Part shown: piece after piece, positions 1-12,271 of the stretch | How positions within the stretch are numbered: position 1 is the first letter of the stretch | Layout of the letters: each line of letters starts with the position of its first letter | NCBI GenBank assembly: GCA_002110485.1 | Contig: MOWL01000023.1 | Location: 1,628,870 to 1,692,869, forward strand | Origin: Emergomyces orientalis | Lineage: Eukaryota > Ascomycota > Eurotiomycetes > Onygenales > Ajellomycetaceae | DNA length: 64,000 bases | Direction: 5' to 3' | The notes under the pieces: model-generated | Told to the model about the DNA's origin: nothing | Databases searched by the model: none | The model's input: the letters and a program-made list of their open reading frames with translations, nothing else | Translations under genes and position numbers: made by a program

Positions 1-1300
1 TCTTCCTCGTCTTCTTATCCTACCACTACATTCCCAGTTTCGATATCTATTTTTGTGTGTATGTTCTTCTCTTCTAAGAGAATGAAAATGGGTCAGGCAG
101 CGTTTTTGCGTCCCTATGCCTCTGGCAAAAAAATTGATTCTAGATTTCCCTTCCATGTTTACTCTTTTTCTCTTTTGTTACTTTCTCTCGATTGTTTTCA
201 TTGTATTATCTTAAGTATGTTTAATTTTTTATGTTTAGTTTTCCCACATCTTTTGATGGCGAAAAAGGGCAGTTGCAGTAGTGGTTAACATCTCTGGGCT
301 GGGTTGGTGACCTTATCAAACATCAGTGGTTTTAGATACTGTTTGGTCAGTTATCTTCCTCCCATACAGATACAAATTACTATATTTTTTCAAATATTTT
401 TATAACTCCTGGCTCCAGTACAATGTTGCTTTCACATTATATATGAATATGATCATTGCTTTGAAATTTGAAATTTGACTTGTCATATATATATATATAT
501 ATATTTACTGTTCTGATATCTGTGCATGGTTTCTCACATCTTCCAGCCGAGCTTTGTTTTTCAGATTCAAAAATTAGTAGTTACTATTAAATGAGAATTT
601 TGTGATGTTGAGGCCTTTATTTTGACTTTTCTTATTTTTTAAACCCTTTGGTACACACAATATAATGACTGAATGATATAACATGTATATATTTCTGATT
701 GATAATTTTTCAATCTACTATATTGAGTGTTGTAAATCTGCACACAACTCACAATTATATATTTACTCAAAATAGTGAATATAAAAAAAGTAAGATCATC
801 TCTTTTTTATTCTTTCTCCAAGAGTTTATATCAGAATTTGACTCTCAAACATTTTGTTCATCTGTGATTATAATCTACAAAGAAAAGAGGGATTGATTCA
901 ATTAAATGCAATATGATATCAGATATTAATTGTATCTGTAGATATAGACTGCATACTCTTGAGACATCATCATTTTTCTACTCTATTGTTAATGATGAGA
1001 TTGTCTTATTTGCAGAGTGTCAGGACTCGCTAGAGCAGAATATGAGATGTATCTTGGCCAGAAGACCATGTTTGTGATTCACAAAGCTGATGAAAATAGT
1101 GGTCAGTGAGTGTGACAATTCTTCTTCAGTTAAAGATGAGTTTATTCTGATTTAATCTGTTTTGCTAATCTCCAGCACATGACAGGTGAAGTCATGGATA
1201 TTAATACATCTCATGATGAATGGGGGCTTTCATCATCAGTGTTACATCAATGCAAAATAGATGAGTTGTAATCTATCTTTTTCTGCTTATTTGAAATTGA
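1..1300. other. AT-rich gene-free left edge
   Basis: No reading frame here has coding character on either strand. The stretch from about 360 to 1000 is strongly AT-rich, with TATATA runs, including an (AT)10 microsatellite at 485-504. It is clearly richer in A+T than the gene-bearing part of the window. It could be decayed repeat DNA, but no terminal repeat or transposase or reverse-transcriptase motif can be read, so I do not call a mobile element. Confidence 0.5.
485..504. repeat. (AT)10 microsatellite
   Basis: Ten uninterrupted AT units lie inside the AT-rich left edge. Confidence 0.9.
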
Positions 1301-4300
1301 TGGCTGTTTGGGGGTTGACATTCACTCAGACATCCCTGTCACAATTGATAATGGGCACATAAAATAATGAGGCAAACAGTATCACATTTACACCAGGCTG
1401 CTTTGGTTAATAGAGCAGATCCCTCTGGGGAATGCAGCGAACATGCGGGAACGCCAGATTTAGTCTTGTTCAGTCTCCACAGGGGACAGAACTGTGGAGT
1501 AATGCTTCAGAGGCGCGAAGGCAGGTCGCAGCAAAGCCCAGCTTCCTAAAATTATTATCATCCAATCCATACGTAGTCGAGTAGAATCCCTGTTATTCAA
1601 TGTAATTATCTCTCTGCGTTGGTAACATACGGGTTAAAGATATGCTGATAGAGTCCAGATGGACGCACCACACATGAGATCAAACCGTTTCCTAGCAACG
1701 TTTTGGATCTTTGGAGGATGTCAGGGACAATGGAGCCTCCGTTTGGTAGGAATGTGCTCCGTGAAAGACATTGTTAAGCTGCATTCGATCTCAGGGTCCA
1801 AAACGATGTTGGAAAGCACTCGGGTCAAGCTCTGAATCTAGCAGTCAAAACCTGCATGAAGTCAGCCCGCTCGAGGGTTTAGAGAGGCATTTGAAACGGA
1901 TGGAACGTATCAATTCATCATCTTTCTTGCTCTTCTGTCTCCCTTCCAGGAATCAAAACCAAATTCGCGAATGTGCCCTGGAACAAACTTGATGCCCTAC
2001 CACGTCTCACTCTCAGAAAGGCGACAGTCACGACCGACCTGTTGTAGGGATGACATGGGACAAGTTTGTAATCAATCGTAGAACAGTGTTCTGCCACCTC
2101 GGCCTGGATTTATTATCTTTGCTCGAAATCTATTGACTAGCTCCGTAGTTTATTTAGAAGTGCTTCCAAGGTCAAACAAAACAAACAAAGATAGATAATT
2201 CTTGCACTCACGGAATCTTACCTGACGTCACATCCAAAGTTGAATCCAACGCCTTTTGCGTCCTGGGTGTTGGTGGGCGTCCAGGGGTTGAATATTTTGT
2301 TGTAGCAGTCTGCTGCTGGGTTCGAGGACTCATTACTATTAATAATTACTCCGGTTTCAGTGCATGTAACCATCAGAGCTCCATTTTTCGTGTGTTCTAT
2401 TCACATATTTTAGAAGCACATGCAGGTCTGGTTGATAAGAGTTACAATGCCCGCCACCCCAACGATAGGTTCGCGTCCATTTGCCTATTTCGTTCTGGTG
2501 GAGAGGCTCGAGCAAGGGTGTCGAAGCCAAGGAAGAAAGAACAAACATGACAGGCTTCCTGTACTCAATTTTTCACCCACGAGTCCAGGCTTATGGCGGA
2601 AAGGAGAAAAATTCGCGAAGTAACAGTAACCAAGGGGAGAGGAGAGTTTACGGCCGTTGATGACAACCTCGTGGACCAAAGGGAATGATGGATGCCATGC
2701 GGAGAACTCCGTCTCTGCACTTATCTCCGGAGAGGTCGACTAACTCCGCAGATAATTGGACCAGAACTGTGCTTTGACCATCTCATTCTTTGGCGGCCCT
2801 TTGTTACTCGATTGCACACCGTGGACGAAGGGTGCTGCCCCTCCTGCGCTCCAGCCTTGTGCAAAGCCAGAGAAACAGTAGCCTCGAAGAATAATGATAG
2901 AACCATCGCATCCATCTGGCTCAGGAACGCCGGTTTCTTGACCTTCTACGCAGTAGTCCTTGGAGAAGCGCAATGAGATGTGCTTAACTCCACCAGTTCC
3001 AGCCCGTCCCAAGCCATGCCGCAATGCCAGAATTAGCGAAAAACAAGCGAGGTTGTCTCGTAATTTTGGTATCAACCAGTACCGGCAGCCAAAGAGGTGC
3101 TCCTGCATAAATCCCACCCTTTTAGTACACCTATCATTTTGTTGGTCTGGAGGCGATTTGCTCATGAAGAAAAGCCAGAAGGGAAAAGAAAAAGTGAAAA
3201 AAAAAGAAAAAAAAAAGGTCCATACCAATCAGAAGTGAGTTCGTTCCTCGACAAATTCCTGTGCTGATATTTCCCTCCATACAGTGCAAAGCGTGGATTT
3301 TCGCTGGGAGGATGGTCTTTTCTGCTAAACTTTAAGCTGTTAAACTGGCTGGAAAGATTTTTCTTCAAAGGCTTTTTGGAACGAGTGGCATATCTGTGAA
3401 TGCCAGCTACATAAAAAGATAATCCCAAAGCGCGCAAAGACGCGCAAGTATGTACCTAGGTAAGATATTTTCTCCCCTTTTAGTCTCAAAAGTAGCCAGT
3501 CGAGTTTCAGGATGCCAGGGATCTTCTTTTCTTGCATTTCTTTTCCTCCTATTGTGGTTCCCTCCTCTTTTGTTCCCTTTCTTTCACATGGGCCCAGGTC
3601 CCATGGAACAAATGCATGCACGATGCGGATGAAGGCTGAATCACGCGGGTGTACCGATATTCGGCGCAATTGAAATCGTCTATCACTGTGTGAATAATGG
3701 ATACGAGAGAATCATGGCCACACATGTCTCTCAAACAGGAAACTGCTTGAAAAGTAAAATTTACTTGAAAGCAAAAATTTGTAGCCAAGGTGGATGCGAT
3801 GCATCATCGCCACGATCACCAGGTCCAAGGTTGGGCAGACTTCTTAAGTTATTGATTGTCAGAAAGGCCAGTATATTCTGCAGAATTTACTCAATACTTA
3901 ATTATTTATTGTTACCGTAAGCAGGGCCGTGAGAGGCTGACTTCGTGCGGTGAGATTCATGCGCGCGGGATTCCCTGGACCAAGGTTTCAATGTCCTGAA
4001 CTTTCGAAATTTATAGTTTTTGGAGTCACGCCATTTTCCCTGTTTTCGTCAGCCTTGAGGCTTGCGGTGAAAATACTCGATTCAATACTTTTCGTGAGAA
4101 CATGAAAAGGGTGATAGACAGGTCTAAAATTTTGTCAATAGTAAAGGTTAACTGCGGTAGGTGGTACAGATGAAACATGTATGTATACTCATGCCCAGTG
4201 CAGAGCCAAATTCCGGTCCAATCATCATACTGCTGACATAGTATCTGCCATCTAACATCTCAGAACCTGCATAACGGGCAGTGCTGGATGATTAGTCGAT

Positions 4301-7300
4301 ACTTGCATTCGGCCGAACAAGTCAAATGCTAGTAGAAGGTTGATTTGATATGCATAACATAACAACTTCGTGGCCAAGCAGCCAAAACATAACTCTGGGG
4401 TTCTTCAATCCATGTCGTTTGAAGCTTTTTAGTCTAGGTACTACACATGTAGATGTCCTGTACATCATGCGTGAATCTACATTACTAGGAATTTTGATTT
4501 TATTTTAGAATAAGGCTATGGCCAAGCCACCACCTGCATCCCCGAATTACGACTCTCAATTCCTGCGTCAAGCTTCGGAACGAGCCGAAAATTTAGGGCA
4601 TGAAATTAACCTTAGCCGCGTTGGCTTCTAGACGAAGCCTGAAGGGGAGGGAGCAGCTAGCTTAGGGCGCCTGGTCAACCCGCGTGGAAGACAATCAGCT
4701 AAAAGAGACCTTGGATAGTTCCCGCGTTTTAGTTGGTTGTTTTTGCCCTTAGTTGTGTGACGCCAGCACCTTGATAGCAGGTTCGCAGGCGCTTGTTGAG
4801 GTCGAACACTAAATTGCAGGGTACTTTGAATCAAAAATCTGATTCATATTTAAAATCTTTTCCAACGCGTGCTCAACTCTCCCTGGAAACGAGCCTGAAT
4901 CGGGATACTTCAATCCAGATATTTTCTGAAATCCAAGGTGTAGCGTCAATTATTATTATTAGAACAGAAACTCTTCTCGCATTGAAAGTTCGGCGACCTC
5001 TCGACCAAATTATACGACAAGGAATATGCAGAACCCCCAATACATCCGCTCATATTTCACGATTTACCGATGATGACCCCTGACGAGAGAGGTAATCCTA
5101 CCAATGAAAGAGGCTTTTTAGCATCATGGGATGGGTGGTCGTGGAATCCTGGGATCCTCTGTGATGGATAGGAATTATGCTCGCTCCAGAAGAGCAGGAG
5201 TACACAGCTGCCTTGTACCTGCAAGAACCAAGCCACTTGCATTTGCTTGTTGAGGTGGACTGGTTAACTTGCATTTTGAGAATTATGCGGCCTTAAGGGA
5301 CGAACTGGGTGACATGCGGGCAAAGTCCTCTCGAAGGATGAGAATCAGCCCCATATTTGCTTTTTGCGTACTTTCCCGCCTCCTTTTTTAAAACCCTTGG
5401 CTCAAAAATAATAACGAGGCTTACAACAGCGGACTTCGGGGCTCGGGATTTTTTTGAAAAGGGTGGGAGTTTTTATCATTTTCAAAAATGAAGTTATGCA
5501 TCACAAAATTACTGGGGTGCTCAGGTATGAATGTCGAAGTGGGATATAGCCGAATACGATATAGTATGACGGACAATAGCCGGTATTAAACAAATTGCTT
5601 TCGTGTAGCTGTCCCTAAAGGTCAACCTGCATGAAGCTAGTGGCCAGTATCAAGGAAACACGCCATCCATGCAAGCCCCAGGGGATGAGAGGTTGTTGCT
5701 TGGCAGGAGGTTGCAGTAAAACAGGGTTCGCCCAGACAACGCAGGTAAGATGGATTGGCATGCCCATCACCGCCATCAGACGATGGAATCCGCAACTAGA
5801 GCTGAAGTTGGGGAGGGGCAAAACCACTTGACCTATGGTGGTTTAGCACTACCCCAAGAATAATAATCATTTCACATCCGCTTTGGTCAACGGAGAGGGT
5901 TGATCCCCTTTTCGACCCCCATCGCAAGTGCGCATCCGCAGCTCTGGGGATACGTTGCCGTTTGTCCATGGAGAAGATAGGGGAAGAAAATGGAACAACG
6001 GAGCCAATCATTGCGCCTGTGATGACGGAGCCTCATATTTTCAACTGTCAGCATTCTTGTACGTAGCAGTGATGCCATTTTGCAGCAGGTTGCCCATTCT
6101 CCATCCCCAGGTTGTTCTCCAAGAAAGGTTCCGCTTGATAACGCTATCACGTGAATCGGGTTATCTTCAAGCTCATCGTTTGGCAAATAAGAGGAAACCC
6201 TTTGGATGACTGAGACCCAAGGGATGCGGGGGCGGGGAAACGAACTCCGAGACCCGAGTTTACATACCACACCGCCGGGAGATAATCAAAGGAAAACCAT
6301 TCGTCAGTTGTTTGGTTGGTACTTGAATGGTGATATGAAAGGCCTTCGCCGTTTTCTAGTTCTAACATATACAATGGATAGCTTTCCAGGAGTCGATGGA
6401 CCTCAGATCGAGAGTTCAAGAGTCACGGATTTTGGAGGAGGAATTGCACAATATCACGAGCGTGGTACCCTTCCGACGTGGGGGGAAACTCCAGGGTATA
6501 GAGTATGGGGCCTGGGAAAATGATAACCGATGATCATTTGTTGATGGCGAGAGAGCACACTCCTGGGCTAAAATGAGGAGAAAGCCTGGGGGTGGGGATG
6601 GCTGAAAGCTGGATGGACCATGGTTCCTTGGCATGTATGAGTTGCGACAAACAGAGGAAGGAAAAAAGCAAACATGTCGCTAGGAGTGTCAGCATTCCCC
6701 GAGATCCCGAGAAGATGGGTCCAGCTTCTGCTTGATGTAGCAAGAATTCCGCTATTCGTGCCAAAATGATACCGTTGCGAACTTTATCGGAAAGTTGGGA
6801 CTCGGTGGATTATTTACTCGAAGTAAAAAAGGGGACTGATCGTTTTGCCGATTCCCCTGTCGTTCCCAAGATTTCTTCCAAGTCGTGCAAGAATGAGGCT
6901 TAACAGCTTAACACTTCCACTTGTCTACATGGTACACGATTGCTTTGCGGTATTATCAGTTGCTGATATCCAATTCTTCTAACGTTTCTAGGCAAAATGT
7001 GCGCCCATGCGGAGTTCGTCGGCACTTCGGCCCTTCATTTCCACCTTCGTATGAGCGGGGTGAGATGCAACACCTCTTTTTGGTACCCGAATGGACGCTT
7101 CGACAGCCCCAAGCGATATCGGCAAAAAAAAAAAAAAAAAAAAACAATGAAAAAGATAACAAGAGGTAAGAAAAGCATAAAATAAAAGCCAAAAGAAAGA
7201 AAAAAAAGTACACGAGAAGATACAAAAAATACGCTGGCGTATTTTGCCCCATGTCTAAGCCGGAAGGACCAATTTCGTCCATAAGCTTCTAGCGTGTTTA

Positions 7301-9299
7301 AATTAAAAGGGAGGGCTCGCGCAGTTAGCGTTCCAATCAAAGGTCCATCCATGGGAGCCATATGGCCTAAGGGTTGGCCCCCAAAGGCAAAGGCGGAAAG
7401 AAAATGAAAATTTAAGCCGTTGTTGTTTTTGTTTTTTTTTGAGATCAGGCTAGAGAAGCTTGTCAATTATGGTGCCCGCCGCTGGTGGGCGCCTATCGAC
7501 AAGCTGCAACAAACGCAACGGGACACCAGAGCGCTTTGCTGGAGAAGAGACAGCTCATCACTCATTTGGGGACTGTTGAAGAGAAAAATATTTACATATT
7601 TCTATATATATATATATATTTCTTAGAAAACACATAGAAAAGCAGCCCATCCACCAAAGACGGGGTTTTTGACTTTCTTTCTGACAGGAATACTGAAATA
7701 TACGCGAATAATTCCAAATTCTATCTAGTCTTTTTCTGATTCTCAATTTCATTGGCAATTTTTGCTTTTTCTCCCTTGGCCAACGATTGATAGGGTCAGG
7801 GATTATGCGAGGCGAAGTATTTATCAGATGCAGCTGGGGCCTAGGGAAACCGATTTGTGGCTTCTCCTTTTTTTCAGACAATACCCATTTTCCTTCGCAA
7901 AAGATGTGTATAGTTTTTCTTGAATCTTCTGGTGCTTCATTTCGTGACAGTGTTGAATGCGTTTTGTAGCGGCGTATCTGGCTGTCCTTGACTCATGATC
8001 ACCCTTTTGCTCGAATCATATATGTTGGTCGTGTTTATTTCCTTTCTTTTTTAAAAATTCCCCTTTTCCTCTTGGCCTTTGAGTCGAGCATCTGGCCTTG
8101 GCGATATTCGCGTTGATCAAACTTATTTTCTTCAAAAGCTGGACCGGGCGGCATAATAGTTGATCTGCAAACGAAGCATTGATCTGCAAGTTCTTGCAAA
8201 AATTCGAAAAACGAGAAGGAGAGAAGCATCAAAGGAGAAATTTCACAAGACATCCAGCCAGCGAAGCGCGTTTCGACTTTCCTTTTGCAGATTTGGGAGG
8301 CTTGCAAGCGCTAAGCTCTTTTCCTTATCTCCCCGCGGTTGACGACCTTGAAGGTTTGAACACCCAAAAGAGGTGGAGACTTGACGATCGATCCACTGGG
8401 CAACTCTTGGGCGGCCTGAACAATCATGGGAAAAAATAAGACAACCGACTTCTCCTGGGCGTGAGTGAACAATAATAATGAATTTGGACTGTCATCAATT
8501 TCTCCCTTGCTTGTCTTTCCTTTCAAACACCGCTTTTTTTCGCGTTGTTCTTTGGCTCCTCAGCGCTGCAGAAGAAGACGAGCGTTGGTTCGGGTGGGAC
8601 GGGCGGCTCTCGCCAAGCAAAACAAAGTTATGGTTGAAATACAGATACGAGCTCTACCGAGATTTGAAATGGTCGAGTGCCAGCATACCCATGGTTATGT
8701 TCCTTTCATAAAATAATGTAATTTAGGAACGGGGGGGTGTGGTGTGTTGATTTCCGAGAAGGGGGATTCTTCCTGTCTTTTCACTTTAACAACCATCTGC
8801 ATCTGTGCAATATTTTGCTCGCTATGATGTACAGGTTGCGAAGCTGAGAAAAGCAAAAGCTCCAATAAATTGCAAAGCGTCCAGACTATTTCTGCAAAGA
8901 ATCATTTGAAGCTGTTTTGATTCTGTGCAGGACACAGCTTTTGGTGTGTAATTTTATGCACAGTTAATACTAGATCTAGTTACAATACGATACCAGTTGC
9001 TAAACAATACCCAGGCGACAGATAACTATCACCCATAGAGAGTCACAAAGCAATGCTATGGATGGCCCAAGACCACGAATGAATAAAAATGAAAAAAAAA
9101 AATCAAGTAAACTACCTAGATAGGCACCAGTAAATTGCAGAATGAAAATAGAAAAGTTGATATCGACCAAGGAGCTGATATATGCAATTCAACCTGCTGC
9201 TGGCCAACGAAACTTTCGCCAAAACACTCCATTAGTAATCAGATCCCACAGCTTTAATCAGCAGTGACTAATAAACCACCCTATCCTTCTCTCTGCCTA
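1301..9299. other. Gene-poor intergenic region, no recognisable gene
   Basis: About 8 kb of mixed composition. Open frames of 60-160 codons occur on both strands (minus 2740-3228, minus 5887-6270), but none shows a family motif, a splice-supported extension or a clear codon pattern. A poly-A run of 21 lies at 7124-7144. I see no tRNA, no paired terminal repeats and no transposase motif. The stretch may hold non-coding transcripts or lineage-specific genes that cannot be recognised by eye. Confidence 0.45.
7124..7144. repeat. poly(A)21 tract
   Basis: Uninterrupted run of 21 A. No retrotransposon sequence or target-site duplication was seen beside it. Confidence 0.9.
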
Positions 9300-12271
9300 G
9301 TCTCTCGCACCTTTCCCCTCTCATCCTAGCCTCAACCTGTTCAAACCGCTTTGTTTTTGACTGACCAGCGGCGTGTCCAGCGTCCCCCTCCAGGGCTAGT
9401 GTTATTAGTGTCTTTGCTCTCAGCCTCCAAAAGCTCTAAAAGGCTCTAACCTTCTTCTGCCCCTGGTGCATTGCCACGAGTCCACTCACGCCAAAAAAAA
9501 CAACGCTGCGACTGTTACCGTTGGTTCCACGCTTGTATGTATCTTACTCTAACTAGTCGTGCCCTCCCCCCATTCTTCTCCCTCTCCCCCTGATCCAACC
9601 CCCCATCATTTAGGCCTCCTTGCCCAGTATCGCCCCCTAAAGTCCACCATGGGCTGGGCGACGATGATGATAGATTCAGCAAGCATACTGACTTCCGCTC
9701 CGCGCCAAAGAGTCGCTAGCTCCCTTCTTTACTCTTCTTTCTCGCGCAATCCCCTTCGGTTCGTCGGCCCAAGCGTCTACATTAACTGGCGTTTTCGAAG
9801 TAGGGCGGAAAAGTGCAATTTTTTAAATTAAAAATTGAAAGACCAATTAAAATAAAAATTCGAAAGGAATAAAAAAGAACAAGGAGCAAGGAGAAAAAGA
9901 AAAAGCTTCTTGTTTTGGCGACTGTTCTCCTCGTCCAAATCCCTTCACATTACAGAGAGCGAGAGAGAAGTCCTCGAAATAAGAAAAACAAAACCTAAAG
10001 CCGCCCCTCTATCGCTGGAATTGGGGCCATTATCATTGGCTTATCGTGTTACAAGCCATTTATTACAAGAAATAATTTCAACCCACATTTGCTGCTGAGG
10101 GTTGTGGCCTTGGATGGACTTGACATTTTGGTGACATCCGCCTGGTTGACTTGAACTGGAGAGTGGGTCCCCCTTTTTTATTTTTGCTTGCTTCCTTGCC
10201 TGGAATTGATTTCCTCAATTTTCACCCAGTCGATTTTTATTTTTAACTTTGGGTGTTTCTGTTTTTCAACAACTTTTTGTTTCTTTGGTGGCGGCAGCCC
10301 GCCCCCCTCCCTGACGAGATCCCTGTTCGGTAAAATTCCATTTGTACCGACACCTGACAAGCAGAAGCAGCAGGACCACAGCAAACCCACAACCCCTCTC
10401 TTGGCCTCTCGTGTTCAACCTATCAGATCCCTGAACATCTTGGGGTACAAGGTTGTGGGAATTAAGACACCCAGGGTTGCGAATTCGAGGAAATCGCAAG
10501 GATTGGGAAGAGGGAAATAAGGGAGACGAAACGCACCTGGGAGTGGCAACACTGAATCAAGAAGAATCGGATCGTGCATCCTCTCTCGTATCCACGTATA
10601 TAAAATTCTGGCTCTTTCTGGGTGTTGGAAGAGGGTTATTTTGAATGCCAGCAGCATCCAGTGAATTGAACAGCTGGAGTAAAGAGAACGAAGAAGAAGC
10701 AGCAGCAAGGTGCGCGGAAGAAAAGACACCACTACACGCTACGGACGTACCTAGTGACCAGCGGGATTAATCATCATAATAATTATCATCGCCCAGCGAC
10801 ACCGGTCCACAGTGTCCCCCTGCGCGGTAAAATAAAATACTTTCATGAATTAGAGCTCCACTGAATCTGCTCTCGCTGGACCCATCATTGAGCAAAAGAA
10901 AATACACAGCGGCCTGGCGTCCTGTAATCGTGATACCAGCGGTGCATCCCCTTCCGGATTGTGGGTTGATAGTTGCTTACCCACCTCAAGTACCACTTTT
11001 GCTTGTTTTTTTCACTTTTTACTTGATCCACCGGAAATTTTCCCACTTGACTCCGCCCAACTTGTCGGGTATTCTCTCTCCAGCAGGGAGGTCTCAAGGT
11101 CACATTATTCCCTCCCGCCTGGCTCGTTTTAAGTACTCTCGCTCGACGGCCCAGTCTTGGACCGAGATCAAAACCAAGCGCTCTGCCACGATCGAACCTT
11201 CGTCCCAGCACTACTTCATACGACAACCTGCTACTACTACTGCTACTTAACTCCTCCCGTCAAGCTGGGATAACTCAGCTTTCTGGTCAGGCTAGCCCCC
11301 ATCCCCATCTCCCCAATCATCAATCCACTCGCACCACTACCACCCGCTACCACAAAACCACTGCCACAATCAATCATACCGGTCTTTTTAAGATACTGCC
11401 ACTACCAACCTTCCTTGTCCCATCACAAGCCAGCGGCCTAGTAGTAGTCTCCCACCCCCCCGCGATTCTACCAAACGATACCACGCTTATTTACTCCCGG
11501 AATCCCTACTGAACTGCAGTCGCTGCCAGCTGGTGCTTTATTTAGAGGCTTTTTATTTTTGCTTATTACCCTACCTCGCACCATCATCCTTCTTCTGGGT
11601 TCAACAAAGCCTGTCACCTTCTTAGGACCTCGTGTGGTATCAAGGTTAGAGCCTGTACAGCTTTCAGCCCCTAAAGTCCCGGCTAAGGCGATTAAGCACT
11701 TGCACAAAACCACACTTCCCAGAGAAAACCATAGCACACACCCACACAAACTTGCAAACTTTCACCCCCATCGTTCAATCGTTCCTTTCCCAAATACGCC
11801 GTCATCATTCTACTTTATCTCTAGCCCCATCCCCGGTTTCTTCTTAGTGGTTGATCGATTGCACGACTAAGGCCACAGTACCAAACGCAACCAGGGCAAT
11901 TTCGGGTGTTCGTCTTGCATTTGGTTGTTTGTGACTTTCAGGAACTAACAACATCCCACCCCGACGCGCTTCGGCCAACTTGTTCCTTGCTATTCCTCTT
12001 AACCCTCCTCCGCCTGCCTAACTAATAACACGAACTGTTTCGTAGCCAGACACATCTCACTGGCTCTCACTAGCACGTAACGTGCAGAAGCTCATTTCTG
12101 TTCTTGTGAGGAAACCTTTTCCCTTCCAGTTGCGCCAAGCGAAACAGTTTCCCCAAAAGTGCACACATAGTCTTTCGAACTACCTAGTCGAGGGAGACTA
12201 GGATTTCTTTTTGTAGGGGGAAATAAAAAAAAAGGGATCTTTTCCATTTTCAGGCGCAAGAAAGTCATTAT
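9300..12271 (+). promoter_or_regulatory. Long pyrimidine-rich promoter/leader of the con7-like gene
   Basis: Nearly 3 kb without a credible protein gene leads into the con7-like start. From about 9290 the plus strand is rich in C/T blocks such as CCTCTC, CCCTCC and TTCTTC, which is typical of fungal core promoters and 5' UTRs. Several short upstream ORFs exist, the longest at 11559-11870. An acceptor-like TTTTCAG at 12247-12253 just before the ATG suggests an intron in the 5' UTR. The transcription start cannot be fixed from sequence, so how much is promoter and how much is leader is inference. Confidence 0.45.

Noticed and set aside
2300..2340. tRNA-like B box (GGTTCGAGGAC)
   Set aside because: The required pattern is broken in the last bases, no A box lies at the right distance and no cloverleaf can be folded.
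7124..7144. Poly-A tail of a retroposed element
   Set aside because: No coding remnant and no target-site duplication were found next to the run; it is treated as simple sequence.
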